Shown here: positions 48,679 through 60,383 of the stretch, in pieces
How positions within the stretch are numbered: position 1 is the stretch's first letter
How the letters are laid out: every line of letters starts with the position of its first letter
Assembly (NCBI RefSeq): GCF_900113865.1
Contig: NZ_FOQY01000031.1
Span: 48,690-112,689, forward strand
Length of the DNA stretch: 64,000 nt
Reading direction: 5' to 3'
From: Streptosporangium canum
GTDB lineage: Bacteria; Actinomycetota; Actinomycetes; Streptosporangiales; Streptosporangiaceae
Program-made: the position numbers and the translations under genes
Notes under the pieces: generated by a model
What the model was told of the DNA's origin: nothing
The model's input: the letters and a program-made list of their open reading frames with translations, nothing else
Database searches by the model: none

Positions 48679-49896
48679 TTATGCATCGTGAGACGCGGCC
48701 GGGCTCCTGACATGCTCGGGGCGGACGCCGAAACCGATGAAACGGCGGGCCAGCGTGCCGATCGCGGGAATGCGCGAGATGTCGCGCGGCAGCCGTACCG
48801 GTCCGGCCTCCCCGGACAGGGCGGGACGGATCAGCCGGTGCTGCACCACGCGCTGGGCGAGCTGGGTGAGCACGGTGGGCGGAGTGCGGCGGCGCTGGAC
48901 CCGGGCGAGCAGGGGCTCGGGGATCTCGGCCCCGGCGGCGAGCGGCCCGGCCAGCAGGTTGGCGGCGGCCACCGCGTCCTGCACGGCCAGGTTGATGCCG
49001 ACGCCGAAGACGGGGGACATGGCGTGCGCCGCGTCACCGATCACCAGCAGGCCGGGGCGGTGCCAGCGGCGCAGCCGGTTGAGCGCGACCGACAGCATGC
49101 TCACGTCGCCGAAGTCCGACAGCAGCTCGACGCGCTCCTTGAGGAAGGGCAGCAACCTGGCGACGTGTTCGCGCACCGTCTCGATGCCCCCGGCCCGCAG
49201 GGCGTCGAAGCCGCCCTTGGGGATCAGGTAGGCGAGCTGCCAGTAGTCCTCGCGGTTGATCGCCACCATCATGTGCCCGGCGGACACCCGCAGGAACGGG
49301 TCGCCGGGGTCGCCGGGGTCGCGCGGCAGCCGGAACCACAGCACGTCCATCGGGACGCCGTGCTCCACCGGGACGAGCCCGGCGGCCCGGCGCACGTCGG
49401 AGTGGCGGCCGTCGGCGGCCACGGTGAGCGCCGCCCGGAGCTCGTGCTCGCCGCCGGCGTCCCGGTAGCGGACCCCGCGCACCGCGTTGCCCTCGCGGAT
49501 CACGTCGTACACCTCGGCGTTCATGACGAGCCGGAAGGTGGGATACCGCTTCGCGGCGGCGGTGACCAGGTTGAGGAAGTCCCACTGCGGAATGAACGCG
49601 ATGTAGTTGTATCTGCCCGGGAGCCTGGACAGGTCGGCGATCGGCACCGTGGCGTCGTCGGTCTGCAGGGTCATGCTGTACGCCTTGCGGTGGGGCAGCC
49701 GGTCGAGCTCCTCGGCCAGGCCGAGCTCGTCGAGGACCTGCAGGGTCGAGGGATGGACGGTGTCCCCCCTGAAGTCACGCAGGAAGTCGCCGTGTTTCTC
49801 CAGGAGCGTCACCCGGACGCCGGCCCGGGCCAGCAGCAGGGCGAGCACGGCCCCCGCCGGGCCGCCCCCGGCGATCACGCATGTGTTCGGATCCAT
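48679..49896 (-). CDS. FAD-dependent aromatic-type monooxygenase
   Basis: A 405-residue group A flavoprotein monooxygenase (PHBH-like). It has the FAD-binding GGGPAG at 10-15, a DG motif (VAADGRHSDVRRAAGL), and GDAAHAMSPVFGVGIN for the second FAD site. It hydroxylates an unknown, probably aromatic or polyketide-like, substrate using NAD(P)H and O2. GGTGATG precedes the ATG. It lies upstream of the DAHP synthase gene on the same strand and may be co-transcribed. Confidence 0.85.
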   Translation of the reverse strand: MDPNTCVIAGGGPAGAVLALLLARAGVRVTLLEKHGDFLRDFRGDTVHPSTLQVLDELGLAEELDRLPHRKAYSMTLQTDDATVPIADLSRLPGRYNYIAFIPQWDFLNLVTAAAKRYPTFRLVMNAEVYDVIREGNAVRGVRYRDAGGEHELRAALTVAADGRHSDVRRAAGLVPVEHGVPMDVLWFRLPRDPGDPGDPFLRVSAGHMMVAINREDYWQLAYLIPKGGFDALRAGGIETVREHVARLLPFLKERVELLSDFGDVSMLSVALNRLRRWHRPGLLVIGDAAHAMSPVFGVGINLAVQDAVAAANLLAGPLAAGAEIPEPLLARVQRRRTPPTVLTQLAQRVVQHRLIRPALSGEAGPVRLPRDISRIPAIGTLARRFIGFGVRPEHVRSPAASHDA

Positions 49897-49990
49897 AATT
49901 CATCACCCATTGAAATCTTGACACAGAACGCCCCCCAAGAAAACAGTCTTCCCGGCAATCCGTTCCTCACCCGGTGTCGAATGGTCAGGT

Positions 49991-50344
49991 GTGAGGACAG
50001 AACGCGAGCCCTCGGGGGTGCCGGCCTCCGGGGAGGAGCCCAGCCTGGAGGATCTCCTGGCCCAGGTGGCGCTGGGACACGAGCAGGCCTTCGACCGGGT
50101 CTACGACCTGCCGGCCGGCCCGGTGTTCGGCCTGGCCCGGCGGGTCGTGCGGGACCGGGCCCAGGCCGAGGAGGTCGCGCAGGAGGTCCTGGCCGTGGTG
50201 TGGCGCACCGCGTCTCGATACGACCGGACGCGGGGCAGCGCCCTCTCATGGGTGATGACCATGGCCCACCGCCGCTCGGTGGACCGGGTCCGGTCCGCGC
50301 AGGCCTCGGCCGGGCGGGTGGCCGCCGGGCGTCCGTCCGCCTGA
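49991..50344 (+). CDS. Truncated ECF sigma factor (SigK-like), region 2 only
   Basis: A 117-residue frame with sigma region 2: DLLAQVALGHEQAFDRVYDL, VFGLARRVVRDRAQAEEVAQ, VWRTASRYDRTRGSALSW and AHRRSVDRVRSAQA. This is the SigK-type pattern. A full SigK is about 190 residues with region 4 recognising the -35 box. Here the frame becomes GRVAAGRPSA and stops; no region 4 is found in any frame before the GNAT gene, and no anti-sigma gene follows. It probably lost its 3' half and should not start transcription by itself. Confidence 0.8.
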   Translation: MRTEREPSGVPASGEEPSLEDLLAQVALGHEQAFDRVYDLPAGPVFGLARRVVRDRAQAEEVAQEVLAVVWRTASRYDRTRGSALSWVMTMAHRRSVDRVRSAQASAGRVAAGRPSA

Positions 50345-50387
50345 CGGGTGATGCGCGCCGCCGCCCGGTTGGGCGAGGGTTGCTCCC

Positions 50388-50909
50388 ATGAGCGTTTACG
50401 AGACCGAGCGGCTGACCGTCCGCCTGTGGACCCACGACCAGAGCGACCTCGACCGGATGGCCGACCTCTACTCGCGCCCGGAGGTCACCCGCTGGCTGCC
50501 GCCCTTCCCCGCCTTCGAGGCGGCGCCGGCGGTGGACGGCTGGCGGGACTTCCACGAGCGGGACCGCCGGTTCGGATCCTGGGCGGTCGAGGTCCGCGAC
50601 ACCGGGGTGGCCGCCGGGACCGTGCTGTTCCGGCCGATCCCGGGAGGGGAGGGGGAGATCGAGGTGGGCTGGCACTTCCACCCCGACTCCTGGGGGAACG
50701 GCTACGCCACCGAGGCGGCCCGTGGCGCGGTCGAACGCGGTTTCGCCGCCGGGCTGGAGGAGGTCTACGCCCTGACGATGCCGGGCAACGAGGCGTCCAT
50801 CGCCGTCTGCCGGCGGCTCGGGATGACCCCGCTCGGCCGGACCCGGCGCTTCTTCGACCTGGAGTCGGAGATGTTCCACCTCCCCCGGACGGCCGCAGGC
50901 CTTCCCTGA
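50388..50909 (+). CDS. GNAT acetyltransferase (RimJ/RimL type)
   Basis: A 173-residue acetyltransferase: MSVYETERLTVRLWTHDQSD start, motif A HPDSWGNGYATEAARGAVE for acetyl-CoA, and ALTMPGNEASIAVCRRLGM. The acceptor, a protein N-terminus or small amine, is unknown. It lies 43 bases after the truncated sigma factor. The last 27 bases are the first unit of a 35/36-base tandem repeat that continues past the stop. Confidence 0.88.
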   Translation: MSVYETERLTVRLWTHDQSDLDRMADLYSRPEVTRWLPPFPAFEAAPAVDGWRDFHERDRRFGSWAVEVRDTGVAAGTVLFRPIPGGEGEIEVGWHFHPDSWGNGYATEAARGAVERGFAAGLEEVYALTMPGNEASIAVCRRLGMTPLGRTRRFFDLESEMFHLPRTAAGLP

Positions 50910-50967
50910 ACACCCGTTCCCCGGACGGCCGCAGGCTTCCCCGAACACCCCGTCCCCGGACGGCCCC
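50883..50967 (+). repeat. 35/36-base tandem repeat across the GNAT stop codon
   Basis: CCCCGGACGGCC starts at 50883, 50919 and 50954 (periods 36 and 35), each of the first two copies continuing with GCAGGC and CCGAACACCC or CTGAACACCC. The first copy holds the gene's TGA. The rest, up to about 51100, is low-complexity GC-rich spacer. Confidence 0.85.
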
Positions 50968-51140
50968 CGGAGGTCCCGGGGTCCCGGGTGCCCGATCCTT
51001 CGTGCCCTCCGGAGGTTTCCCGAGGTAACGGCTCCCCGGGACCTGCGGGAGCTTGCCGGAGCACCGGCCTCCCGAGACTCCTGGAGGTTTTCCCGGGTCA
51101 CTGCCGGAAGGTGTCAGTGACCCGGCCCTACGGTCCTGCC

Positions 51141-51608
51141 ATGGCCTTCCACCGCAAACAACTCCGCGTGCCCGTCCCGGCCGTCGCCGCTGGACGTCAC
51201 GTCAAGCGATACCACGTCAACCTCGACGGCTCCGAGATCGACCGGGCCCGCCAGGAGGCCGCCTACGCCTTCCTGCCGGGCCTGCTGCCCCGCCCCGACG
51301 GCACCCCGGCCGCCACGTTCACCGTGCTGCACGATACAGCGAACGGCATCTTCCTCAACGCCTACAGCTGGTACTGGGACAACGTCCTGTACTGCAGGAC
51401 CGCGGCCGCCGGGATCCCCTTCCTCGGCTGCCCGGACGAGGACTACACCCACTGGGTGGAGCTGGCCGAGCCGCTGATCGGCTGCGTCTGGGAGCTGCCC
51501 CCCATCGAGCACGAGCGCTCCGCCTGGATCCGCCACGTCCTGCGGCCGGACGAGCCGGACCTCGACGCCTACCTCGCCGACCTGCTCCCCGAGGGCCCCA
51601 TCGGCTAG
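51141..51608 (+). CDS. Conserved actinobacterial protein of unknown function
   Basis: A 155-residue soluble protein (MAFHRKQLRVPVPAVAAGRH, shown in part) with conserved-looking stretches YHVNLDGSEIDRARQEAAYA, NAYSWYWDNVLYCRTAAAG and CVWELPPIEHERSAWIRHVL. It resembles a family I have seen only as hypothetical protein in Streptomyces relatives. Two Cys and several Trp/His suggest a possible small-molecule pocket; I assign no activity. No ribosome site precedes the ATG. Confidence 0.6.
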   Translation: MAFHRKQLRVPVPAVAAGRHVKRYHVNLDGSEIDRARQEAAYAFLPGLLPRPDGTPAATFTVLHDTANGIFLNAYSWYWDNVLYCRTAAAGIPFLGCPDEDYTHWVELAEPLIGCVWELPPIEHERSAWIRHVLRPDEPDLDAYLADLLPEGPIG

Positions 51609-51789
51609 CCGTTCTCCCCCGTCCGGGGCCGGTCCGCCGCGGACGGGAACGCGGCGCGGGCGCGGCCAAGGGCAGAAAGCCGGGGAAACCGGCGGGGAAG
51701 CCGGCGCGGCGCGGATTGATGCCGGCTCCGCGACGTGCGAGCGTCGAGGACGACGACGCCCCCGCGAAGACAGGGAAAGGAAGCACGGT

Positions 51790-52497
51790 ATGGACCACCA
51801 CGAGCTCCGGCGGCGGTTCGCAGCCCTGAACACCGCTCATCTGGCGGATGCGTGCATTCGCGCCCGGATCCCGGTACGGTGCGCGCCCGCGAGCCTGCAC
51901 GCCGTCGTGCCCGGCAGCCGCCTGGCCGGGCGCGTGGTTCCCGCCCGGCATGTCGGCAGCGTCGACGTTTTCCTGGAGGCGTTCGAGAGGGCCGCGCCCG
52001 GCGACGTGCTGGTGGCCGACAACGGCGGACGTCTCGATGAGGCGTGCGTCGGCGATCTGGTGGTTCTGGAGGCTCAGGCCGCCGGGCTGGCGGGGATCGT
52101 GATCTGGGGGCTGCACCGCGACACGGCCGACATACGGGCGATCGGGCTGCCGGTCTTCAGCCTGGGAGCGGTCCCCACCGGTCCGCTCCGCCTCGACGTC
52201 CGCCCCCGGGACGTGCTGGAGTCCGCCACGGTGGGAGATTCCACGGTGGGCCGTGAGGACCTGGTCCTGGGCGACGACGACGGGGTGCTCTTCGTGCCGG
52301 CCGCCCGGGCCGAGGACCTCTTCGCGCTCGCGGAGACGATCCGCGACACCGAGCGGCGCCAGGCCGAGCAGATCCGCGCGGGTGTCTCCCTGCGCAGTCA
52401 GGTGCGCTTCGACACCTACCTCGTGCAGCGCCGGCAGGCGCCCTCCCTGAGCTTCCGCGACCATCTGCGGGCTGTGGGCGGGGCCGTCGAGGAATGA
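51790..52497 (+). CDS. RraA-like / HMG-aldolase family protein
   Basis: A 235-residue protein of the RraA superfamily, whose members are 4-hydroxy-4-methyl-2-oxoglutarate aldolases or bind RNase E. The domain covers about 1-180: LNTAHLADACIRARIPVRCA, then GDVLVADNGGRLDEACVGDL and the GxxRDxxxI-like WGLHRDTADIRAIGLPVF. A class II aldolase with a divalent metal is likely. GAAAGGAAG precedes the ATG. It is single and followed by a perfect 19-base-stem terminator. RNase E regulation is unlikely to apply in actinobacteria. Confidence 0.8.
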   Translation: MDHHELRRRFAALNTAHLADACIRARIPVRCAPASLHAVVPGSRLAGRVVPARHVGSVDVFLEAFERAAPGDVLVADNGGRLDEACVGDLVVLEAQAAGLAGIVIWGLHRDTADIRAIGLPVFSLGAVPTGPLRLDVRPRDVLESATVGDSTVGREDLVLGDDDGVLFVPAARAEDLFALAETIRDTERRQAEQIRAGVSLRSQVRFDTYLVQRRQAPSLSFRDHLRAVGGAVEE

Positions 52498-52614
52498 CCG
52501 CGCGCCGCGGCGGGGTGAGCGGCAGCCCGGCGGCGCGTCCTGGCGGACCGCGTCCGGGACCCCGGGCCGCGCGCGTCCGGATACGCGAGCCCGGCCGGTC
52601 CGGGCCTCCATGAG

Positions 52615-52658
52615 GAACGGACCCGTGGACGCCTCCTGCGGCGTCCACGGGTCCGTTC
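52615..52658. terminator. Perfect 19-base-stem hairpin between convergent genes
   Basis: The arms 52615-52633 and 52640-52658 are perfect reverse complements (GAACGGACCC... and ...GGGTCCGTTC) with a six-base loop. It lies between the RraA-like gene and the subtilase gene, both reading towards it, so it probably stops both. Confidence 0.85.
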
Positions 52659-52677
52659 GCCCGGTGTCGGCCCGGTG

Positions 52678-53901
<1,224 letters not shown>

Positions 53902-54005
53902 GGGGGATCCTCCACTCTGCTGCCCGGTTGGGCAGGCAAAGTTGAGATTGACACGTTAAGTCATGGCTTTCTATAAGCTGAGTCAAGTATTTATTGTGAT
54001 ATTTA

Positions 54006-54035
54006 TATAAAAAAATTGAAGTAGTCATATGTCAA
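54006..54035 (-). promoter_or_regulatory. Candidate promoter of the subtilase gene, in an AT-rich island
   Basis: On the minus strand TTGACA (54030-54035) and TTTATA (54006-54011) are 18 bases apart. The surrounding 53935-54045 is strikingly AT-rich (runs such as ATTTATATAAAAAAATTG), quite unlike the rest of the window, giving the gene a leader of about 100 bases. Confidence 0.5.
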
Positions 54036-54078
54036 CGTAAATAGCCCAGGCCGGAAATGACGCGTGCCGGGGCACGGG

Positions 54079-55062
54079 TCAGGTGGAGAGCTGGTCCAGG
54101 GCCCTGACCAGGGCGGCGGCGCTCAGGTCCCGGAGGGGGGCGTAGTCCTCCTCGGGGTACTGGCGGGGGCCGTTCTCCACCAGGATGATCAACGCGAGAT
54201 AGAGGCGGTAGAGGGTGATCCGGGCACGGGCGGAGTCGGTGAACTCCACCACGCCGCCCGCCTCCCGGTATCCCGCCACGAGCTCGTCGGACTCGTCCAG
54301 CTCGCCGAAGATCGTCGGCGTGACGAAGTCGGCCAGCGGGTCGCCCCAGAACGCCCGCTCGTGGTCGATGATCGCCTGGATGCGCGGGCTGTCGCCGGGG
54401 GTCAGGAAGACGTTGCCCGGCCAGACGTCGAAGTGGACCAGGGAGGGCGTCCTCACCTCCTCCAGCACGCCCGCGCTCGCCGCGATCACCGCCGAGATCT
54501 CCGCCGCGGGCCTCGGCAGCGGCGTCGCGTAGCGGCGCGCGTCCGCCAGGATCGCGCCGGTCATCGCGAGGAAGGCCGCTCGCCAGGTGTCGCCGGTCAG
54601 GCCCGCGTGCGGGTAGCCGTAGACGTCGCCGGTGACCGCGTTCAGCCGGGCCAGATGGCCGCCCAGCTCCCGGCGGAGCGCCCGCTGGTCCGCGTCGGCC
54701 GGCGTGACCTGGTTCCACGGCACCCCGCCGAGAGCGGCCAGGACCAGGTAGTCGCCGCCCAGCACCGGATCGTCGAACCCGGCGCACAGCAGCTCGGGTC
54801 CCGGCACGCCGGCCGGCCCGGCCAGGCGGTAGACCATCGCCTCGGTGCGCAGCAGGTTGCGTTCGTAGCGCAGCTGCTCCAGCTCCGGCGGGGGCGACAG
54901 CTTGAGCACCACCTCGCGGCCGTCCTCCAGCGTCAGCCGCCAGACGGCGTTGGCGAAGCCGTCGGCCAGCTCCGCGGAGGCGGTGATCCCGGTGCCGAGG
55001 GCCCGCCGCGCCAGCGCGTCGAGCTCGGCGGCGGTGAGCGGGCGCTTGGTCCTGCTGTCCAT
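54079..55062 (-). CDS. Aminoglycoside phosphotransferase (APH) family kinase
   Basis: A 327-residue small-molecule kinase. ATP-binding Lys54 lies in EVVLKLSPP, the catalytic loop is VHFDVWPGNV with His210, Asp212 and Asn217, and the metal Asp is in IIDHERAFWGDP. The family phosphorylates antibiotics, choline, fructosamine or sugars. Nine bases separate it from the aldose-epimerase gene upstream on the same strand, so a sugar-type acceptor is more likely than antibiotic resistance. Confidence 0.85.
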   Translation of the reverse strand: MDSRTKRPLTAAELDALARRALGTGITASAELADGFANAVWRLTLEDGREVVLKLSPPPELEQLRYERNLLRTEAMVYRLAGPAGVPGPELLCAGFDDPVLGGDYLVLAALGGVPWNQVTPADADQRALRRELGGHLARLNAVTGDVYGYPHAGLTGDTWRAAFLAMTGAILADARRYATPLPRPAAEISAVIAASAGVLEEVRTPSLVHFDVWPGNVFLTPGDSPRIQAIIDHERAFWGDPLADFVTPTIFGELDESDELVAGYREAGGVVEFTDSARARITLYRLYLALIILVENGPRQYPEEDYAPLRDLSAAALVRALDQLST

Positions 55063-55071
55063 CGCGGTATC

Positions 55072-55965
55072 TCAGACCGGGGAGATCGTCCAGGAGGTCT
55101 CGATCTTGTCGCCGGGTTGGAGCACGACCAGGTCGGTGCCCGAGTTGAAGGCGTCCGGCGGGCAGGTCATCGGCTCGACGGCCAGCCCGGAGTGGCCGAG
55201 CCCGGTCCCGGTGCACACCTGGACCCAGGGCAGCTTCGCGGCGTCCCAGCGCATCTCGACCCCGCCGTCCGGGCCGCTCACCCGCACCCGGGCCAGCCCG
55301 TCGGCGTCCGGGACGATGCCGGTGAAGGCGTGGTCCACGGCGGTGTCGCCGACCGTGCGCCCGGTCGTGAAGTCGTACGGCGTGCCGGAGACGTCCTCCA
55401 GGGAGCGCGGCAGCAGCCGGTCGTCCACCAGCAGCACCTTGGTGGCGGGCACGTGCAGCTCGTAGCCCTCGACGTCGCCCGGCAGCAGCCACGGGTGCGG
55501 GCCGCAGCCGTAGGGGGCGGGGCCGTCGCCGAGGTTCTCGGCGGTCAGGGTGGTGGTCAGTCCGTCGGGGGAGAGGGAGTAGAGCACCTGCAGGGCGACG
55601 GTGAACGGATAACCGGGGGACGGGGTGATCGTGTACGCCAGCCGTACGAAACCGTGCTCGTCCTCCACGGCGAGCCACTCCACCGCCTCCCAGTCGACCT
55701 CGGCGACCAGTCCGTGGATGGCGGTGCCCCTGTCCTCCTCGTTCGCCACGAGCCGGTGGGTCTCGCCCTCGAAGGTGTAGCGGGCGTCGGCGACCCGGTT
55801 GGGCCAGGGGGCGAGCAGGGTGCCGCTGTAGTAGGGGATCGGCTCGTCTGCCTGCCAGCTCGTCACCAGGTCGCGCTCACCGTGTCGGAGCACGCGCAGG
55901 GCCGCGGCCCGCTCGCTGATCTCGGCGTGCATGGTGCCGCTGCGGAGGGTGAACTGCCGGGACAC
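55072..55965 (-). CDS. Aldose 1-epimerase family protein
   Basis: A 297-residue GalM-like mutarotase. It has NRVADARYTFEGETHRLVAN, the catalytic His region YGCGPHPWLLPGD, a first His in GTAIHGLV and the Glu region AVEPMTCPPDAFNSG. It interconverts sugar anomers. It lies next to the kinase gene and about 75 bases from cebR's end, so it probably supports the cellobiose/glucose pathway, although it is outside the CebR-controlled unit as far as I can see. Confidence 0.88.
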   Translation of the reverse strand: MSRQFTLRSGTMHAEISERAAALRVLRHGERDLVTSWQADEPIPYYSGTLLAPWPNRVADARYTFEGETHRLVANEEDRGTAIHGLVAEVDWEAVEWLAVEDEHGFVRLAYTITPSPGYPFTVALQVLYSLSPDGLTTTLTAENLGDGPAPYGCGPHPWLLPGDVEGYELHVPATKVLLVDDRLLPRSLEDVSGTPYDFTTGRTVGDTAVDHAFTGIVPDADGLARVRVSGPDGGVEMRWDAAKLPWVQVCTGTGLGHSGLAVEPMTCPPDAFNSGTDLVVLQPGDKIETSWTISPV

Positions 55966-56041
55966 GGGAGTCCTTTCGCCGGGGGAGTGAGGAGGGGACG
56001 GACACGATCTGCTCGAAGTTATACAGGCCGGGGCGCCCCCG

Positions 56042-57049
56042 TTACGCGGAGGCCCGCTCGACCAGATGGGTGTCGAGTATCACCACGGGCTGCTCCAGAT
56101 GCTCGCCGTTGATGCGGGCGACGAGGAGGTGGGCCATCTGGCGGCCCATCGCCTCGGTCGGCTGGTGCACGGTGGTGAGCGCGGGGGAGGAGTGCGATCC
56201 GGCGGGGGAGTCGTCGAACCCGATCACCGCGACGTCCCCGGGGATCTCCTTGCCCTCCTCCCGCAGCACCCGGATCGCGCCCAGCGCCATCGGGTCGGAG
56301 GCGGTGAACACCGCGTCGACGTCGGGGGCGGCGGACAGGAGCTTGCGCATGGCGACGATGCCGCTCTCCTCGCTGAAGTCGCCGTACGCCACGATCTCGG
56401 TCATGCCGGTGGCGAGCAGCGCGTCACGGTAGCCCGCGAGCCGGTCCACACCCACCCCCATGTCCTGCGGACCCGCGATGGTGGCGATCCGGCGGCGGCC
56501 CTTGCCCAGCAGGTATTTGACCGCCTGCCTGGCGCCGGCCCGGTTGTCCACGTCGACGTAGCTGTAGGGGGTGAGGCCGACGGGGCGGCCGCCGATGACC
56601 GTCGGCACGCCCATCGCCTCCAGCCGCCCGGGCAGCGGGTCGGCGCCGTGCAGCGAGATCAGCAGCACCCCGTCGACGTGCTGCCCGGTCAGGTAGTGCT
56701 CCAGCCGCTCGTGGTCCTGCGGCGTCTGGGCCATCGCCAGGATGAGTTGCAGACCGGTCTCGGACAGGGCCGAGCCGATGCCGCGGATGGTCCCGGCGAA
56801 GTAGGGTTCGTCGAAGACGCGTAACTCCGACTCCGAGACCACCAGCGCGACCGTGTCGGTGCGCCGGGTGACCAGCGCGCGGGCCGCCCGGTTCGGGACG
56901 TAGCCCAGCTCCTGGATCGCCTGCTGGACCGCGCCGCGGGCCTTCTCGCTCACCTTCGGTGAGCCGTTGATGACCCGCGACACCGTGCCGCGGCCGACAC
57001 CGGCCAGGGCCGCGACCGCCTCAAGCGTCGGACGACGGTCGCCGTTCAT
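56042..57049 (-). CDS. cebR: LacI-family repressor of the cellobiose operon (CebR)
   Basis: A 335-residue LacI regulator. The helix-turn-helix is at about residues 6-30 (TLEAVAALAGVGRGTVSRVI) with the hinge helix NRAARALVTRRTD; the sugar-binding domain follows. It lies directly after bglC in a complete cebEFG-bglC locus, and perfect CebR boxes occur upstream of cebE, so the assignment is firm. GAGGA precedes the ATG at 57049, chosen over 57064. Cellobiose/cello-oligomers are the known inducers in Streptomyces. It is the last gene of the operon, and a CebR-like half-match palindrome lies 84 bases upstream. Confidence 0.88.
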   Translation of the reverse strand: MNGDRRPTLEAVAALAGVGRGTVSRVINGSPKVSEKARGAVQQAIQELGYVPNRAARALVTRRTDTVALVVSESELRVFDEPYFAGTIRGIGSALSETGLQLILAMAQTPQDHERLEHYLTGQHVDGVLLISLHGADPLPGRLEAMGVPTVIGGRPVGLTPYSYVDVDNRAGARQAVKYLLGKGRRRIATIAGPQDMGVGVDRLAGYRDALLATGMTEIVAYGDFSEESGIVAMRKLLSAAPDVDAVFTASDPMALGAIRVLREEGKEIPGDVAVIGFDDSPAGSHSSPALTTVHQPTEAMGRQMAHLLVARINGEHLEQPVVILDTHLVERASA

Positions 57050-57082
57050 GTTCCTCGCCCCCATGGAAGATTCGCTGACCCC

Positions 57083-58503
<1,421 letters not shown>

Positions 58504-58507
<4 letters not shown>

Positions 58508-59382
58508 GCCTTGACCGCACCTTCCATGAGGCCGCCGACGATCTGGCGACCGAACGCGACGAAAACGATGAACAGGGGGAGGACCGAGGCCGCCGTGCCG
58601 GTGAACAACATGACGTAGTCGGTGCCGTGGGCCTGGTTGAGCGCGGCGATCGAGGTCTGCACCACCGGGTTGTCCGGGTTCAGGACGATCAACGGCCACA
58701 TGAACTCGTTCCAGGTCTGCATGAAGACCAGCAGTGCCAGTACGGCCATGCCGGGACGGAGCGCGGGCAGGATGACGTTCGCGTAGATGCGCATGGTGGA
58801 GGCGCCGTCGACGCGGGCCGCCTCGACGAGCTCGTCCGGCACCGCCTGGGTGGCGTACTGGGTCATCATGAAGACCCCGAACCCGTTGACCAGGAAGGGC
58901 AGGATCACCGCCTTGAGCTGACCGGTCCAGCCGAGAGTGACCATGAGCTCGTACAGCGGCACCACGCCCATCTGCTGGAGCGGGACCATCATCGTCACCA
59001 GGATCAGGCCCAGCAGGATCTTGCTGCCCCTGAAACGGAGCTTGGCGAAGGCGAAGCCGGCCAGGGTGGAGATGAGCACGACCGACAGGGTCACGGTGAC
59101 CGAGACGATGGCCGAGTTGACCAGGCCGGTGAGGAAGTAGGCGTCCTCGGTGGCCAGCAGCCGCTCGACGTTCTCACCGAGGTGCCCGCCGGGCAGCAGC
59201 GGCGGCGGGACGTCGATCGCCTCCTCGTTGGTCCGCGTGGCCATGATGAACATGTAGTAGATCGGGAAGGCCGACAGCACGAGGGCGACGGCGAGGACGA
59301 CCTTCGTCAGCGGGCCGGCGTCCCAGATGCGGTTGCGGGCCTCCGGCTGCGCGGGGCGCCGCCGGGTCTGGATCGCCGTCAC
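58504..59382 (-). CDS. cebG: Cellobiose ABC transporter permease (MalG-type)
   Basis: A 292-residue permease with six membrane helices (LTKVVLAVALVLSAFPIYYM at the first). The EAA loop is EAARVDGASTMRIYANVILP. The start is a GTG at 59382 overlapping the cebF stop (GTGA). It pairs with CebF. The ATPase of this transporter class is the shared MsiK encoded elsewhere; none is present here. Confidence 0.9.
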
Positions 59383-60356
59383 TTGGAACCCCCGATGCGG
59401 CGGGTGAAGGAGTAGTTGATGAGCGTGCCGATGAGGATCAGCGCGAACAGCAGCCAGGCGGCGGCCGCGGCGTAGCCGAAGTCGAAGTCGCGGAACGCCT
59501 CCTTGACGATGAACATCGCCACGGTCTGGTACTGGCCGGTGGCGCCGCCGGCCATCGTCGGGTTGCCGTCGAACATGACCGGTTCGGTGAACAGCGTCAG
59601 TCCGCCGATGGTCGAGATGAACACGGTGAAGATGATCGTCGGGCGCAGCATCGGGATGGTGATCTGCCAGAACTGCCGCCGCGCCGTGGCGCCGTCGATG
59701 GCCGCGGCCTCGTAGAGATCCTTGGGGATGGTCTGCATCGCGGCGAGCAGGATGATCGCGTTGTAGCCGGTCCAGCGCCAGTCGATCATCGTGGAGATCG
59801 CGATCCACGAGGACCACTTCTCGTTCTGCCAGTTGATCGTGTCGACGCCGAAGAGGCCGAGGAACCAGTTGATCATGCCGTAGTCGCGCCCGTAGAGCTG
59901 GGTGAAGACGACGGCGACGGCGACGACGGAGGTGATCAGCGGCAGCAGCACGCCGAGGCGGAAGAAGAGCCGGCCCCGGATGCGCTTGTTGAGCGCGTTG
60001 GCGAGGATCAGGGCGAGGACGAGCTGCGGGACCGTCGACATGACGAACATCCCGAGCGTGTTGATCACCGCGTTCCAGAAGGCCTCGTCGGTGATCAGGG
60101 AGACGTAGTTGTCGATCCCGATGAAGGTCTTGTCCCCGGCGAGCTCCCAGTCGTGCAGCGACACCCAGAGGGTGTAGCCGAGCGGGAAGACGCCGAAGAC
60201 GGCGAAGAGCAGGAAGTAGGGGGAGACGAGGAAATAGGGAGTCGCCCGGAGGTCGAACCTGGCGAGTCCGCCGCCGCTCCCTCCCGGGCCCCGGTGCCCG
60301 GACGGCCGGCGGGGGCCGGGCCGGGCCGGGGCCGGGGTGTCGACGTGCAGGGTCAT
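59379..60356 (-). CDS. cebF: Cellobiose ABC transporter permease (MalF-type)
   Basis: A 325-residue permease with six helices after a 40-residue Pro/Gly-rich head. The EAA loop is EAAAIDGATARRQFWQITIP. It overlaps cebG by four bases and lies 78 bases after cebE, with a strong hairpin in that gap. Confidence 0.9.
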   Translation of the reverse strand: MTLHVDTPAPARPGPRRPSGHRGPGGSGGGLARFDLRATPYFLVSPYFLLFAVFGVFPLGYTLWVSLHDWELAGDKTFIGIDNYVSLITDEAFWNAVINTLGMFVMSTVPQLVLALILANALNKRIRGRLFFRLGVLLPLITSVVAVAVVFTQLYGRDYGMINWFLGLFGVDTINWQNEKWSSWIAISTMIDWRWTGYNAIILLAAMQTIPKDLYEAAAIDGATARRQFWQITIPMLRPTIIFTVFISTIGGLTLFTEPVMFDGNPTMAGGATGQYQTVAMFIVKEAFRDFDFGYAAAAAWLLFALILIGTLINYSFTRRIGGSK

Positions 60357-60383
60357 GTCCAGCCTTTCAGCGATGGGCAGGCG

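Noticed and set aside
48614..48713. Aromatic-amino-acid attenuator before the DAHP synthase gene
   Set aside because: The only short frame there has a single Trp codon and overlaps the monooxygenase end; no terminator/antiterminator pair is seen.
54079..55062. APH-family gene as an aminoglycoside-resistance determinant
   Set aside because: The family is broad and its operon partner is an aldose epimerase; sequence alone does not support an antibiotic substrate.
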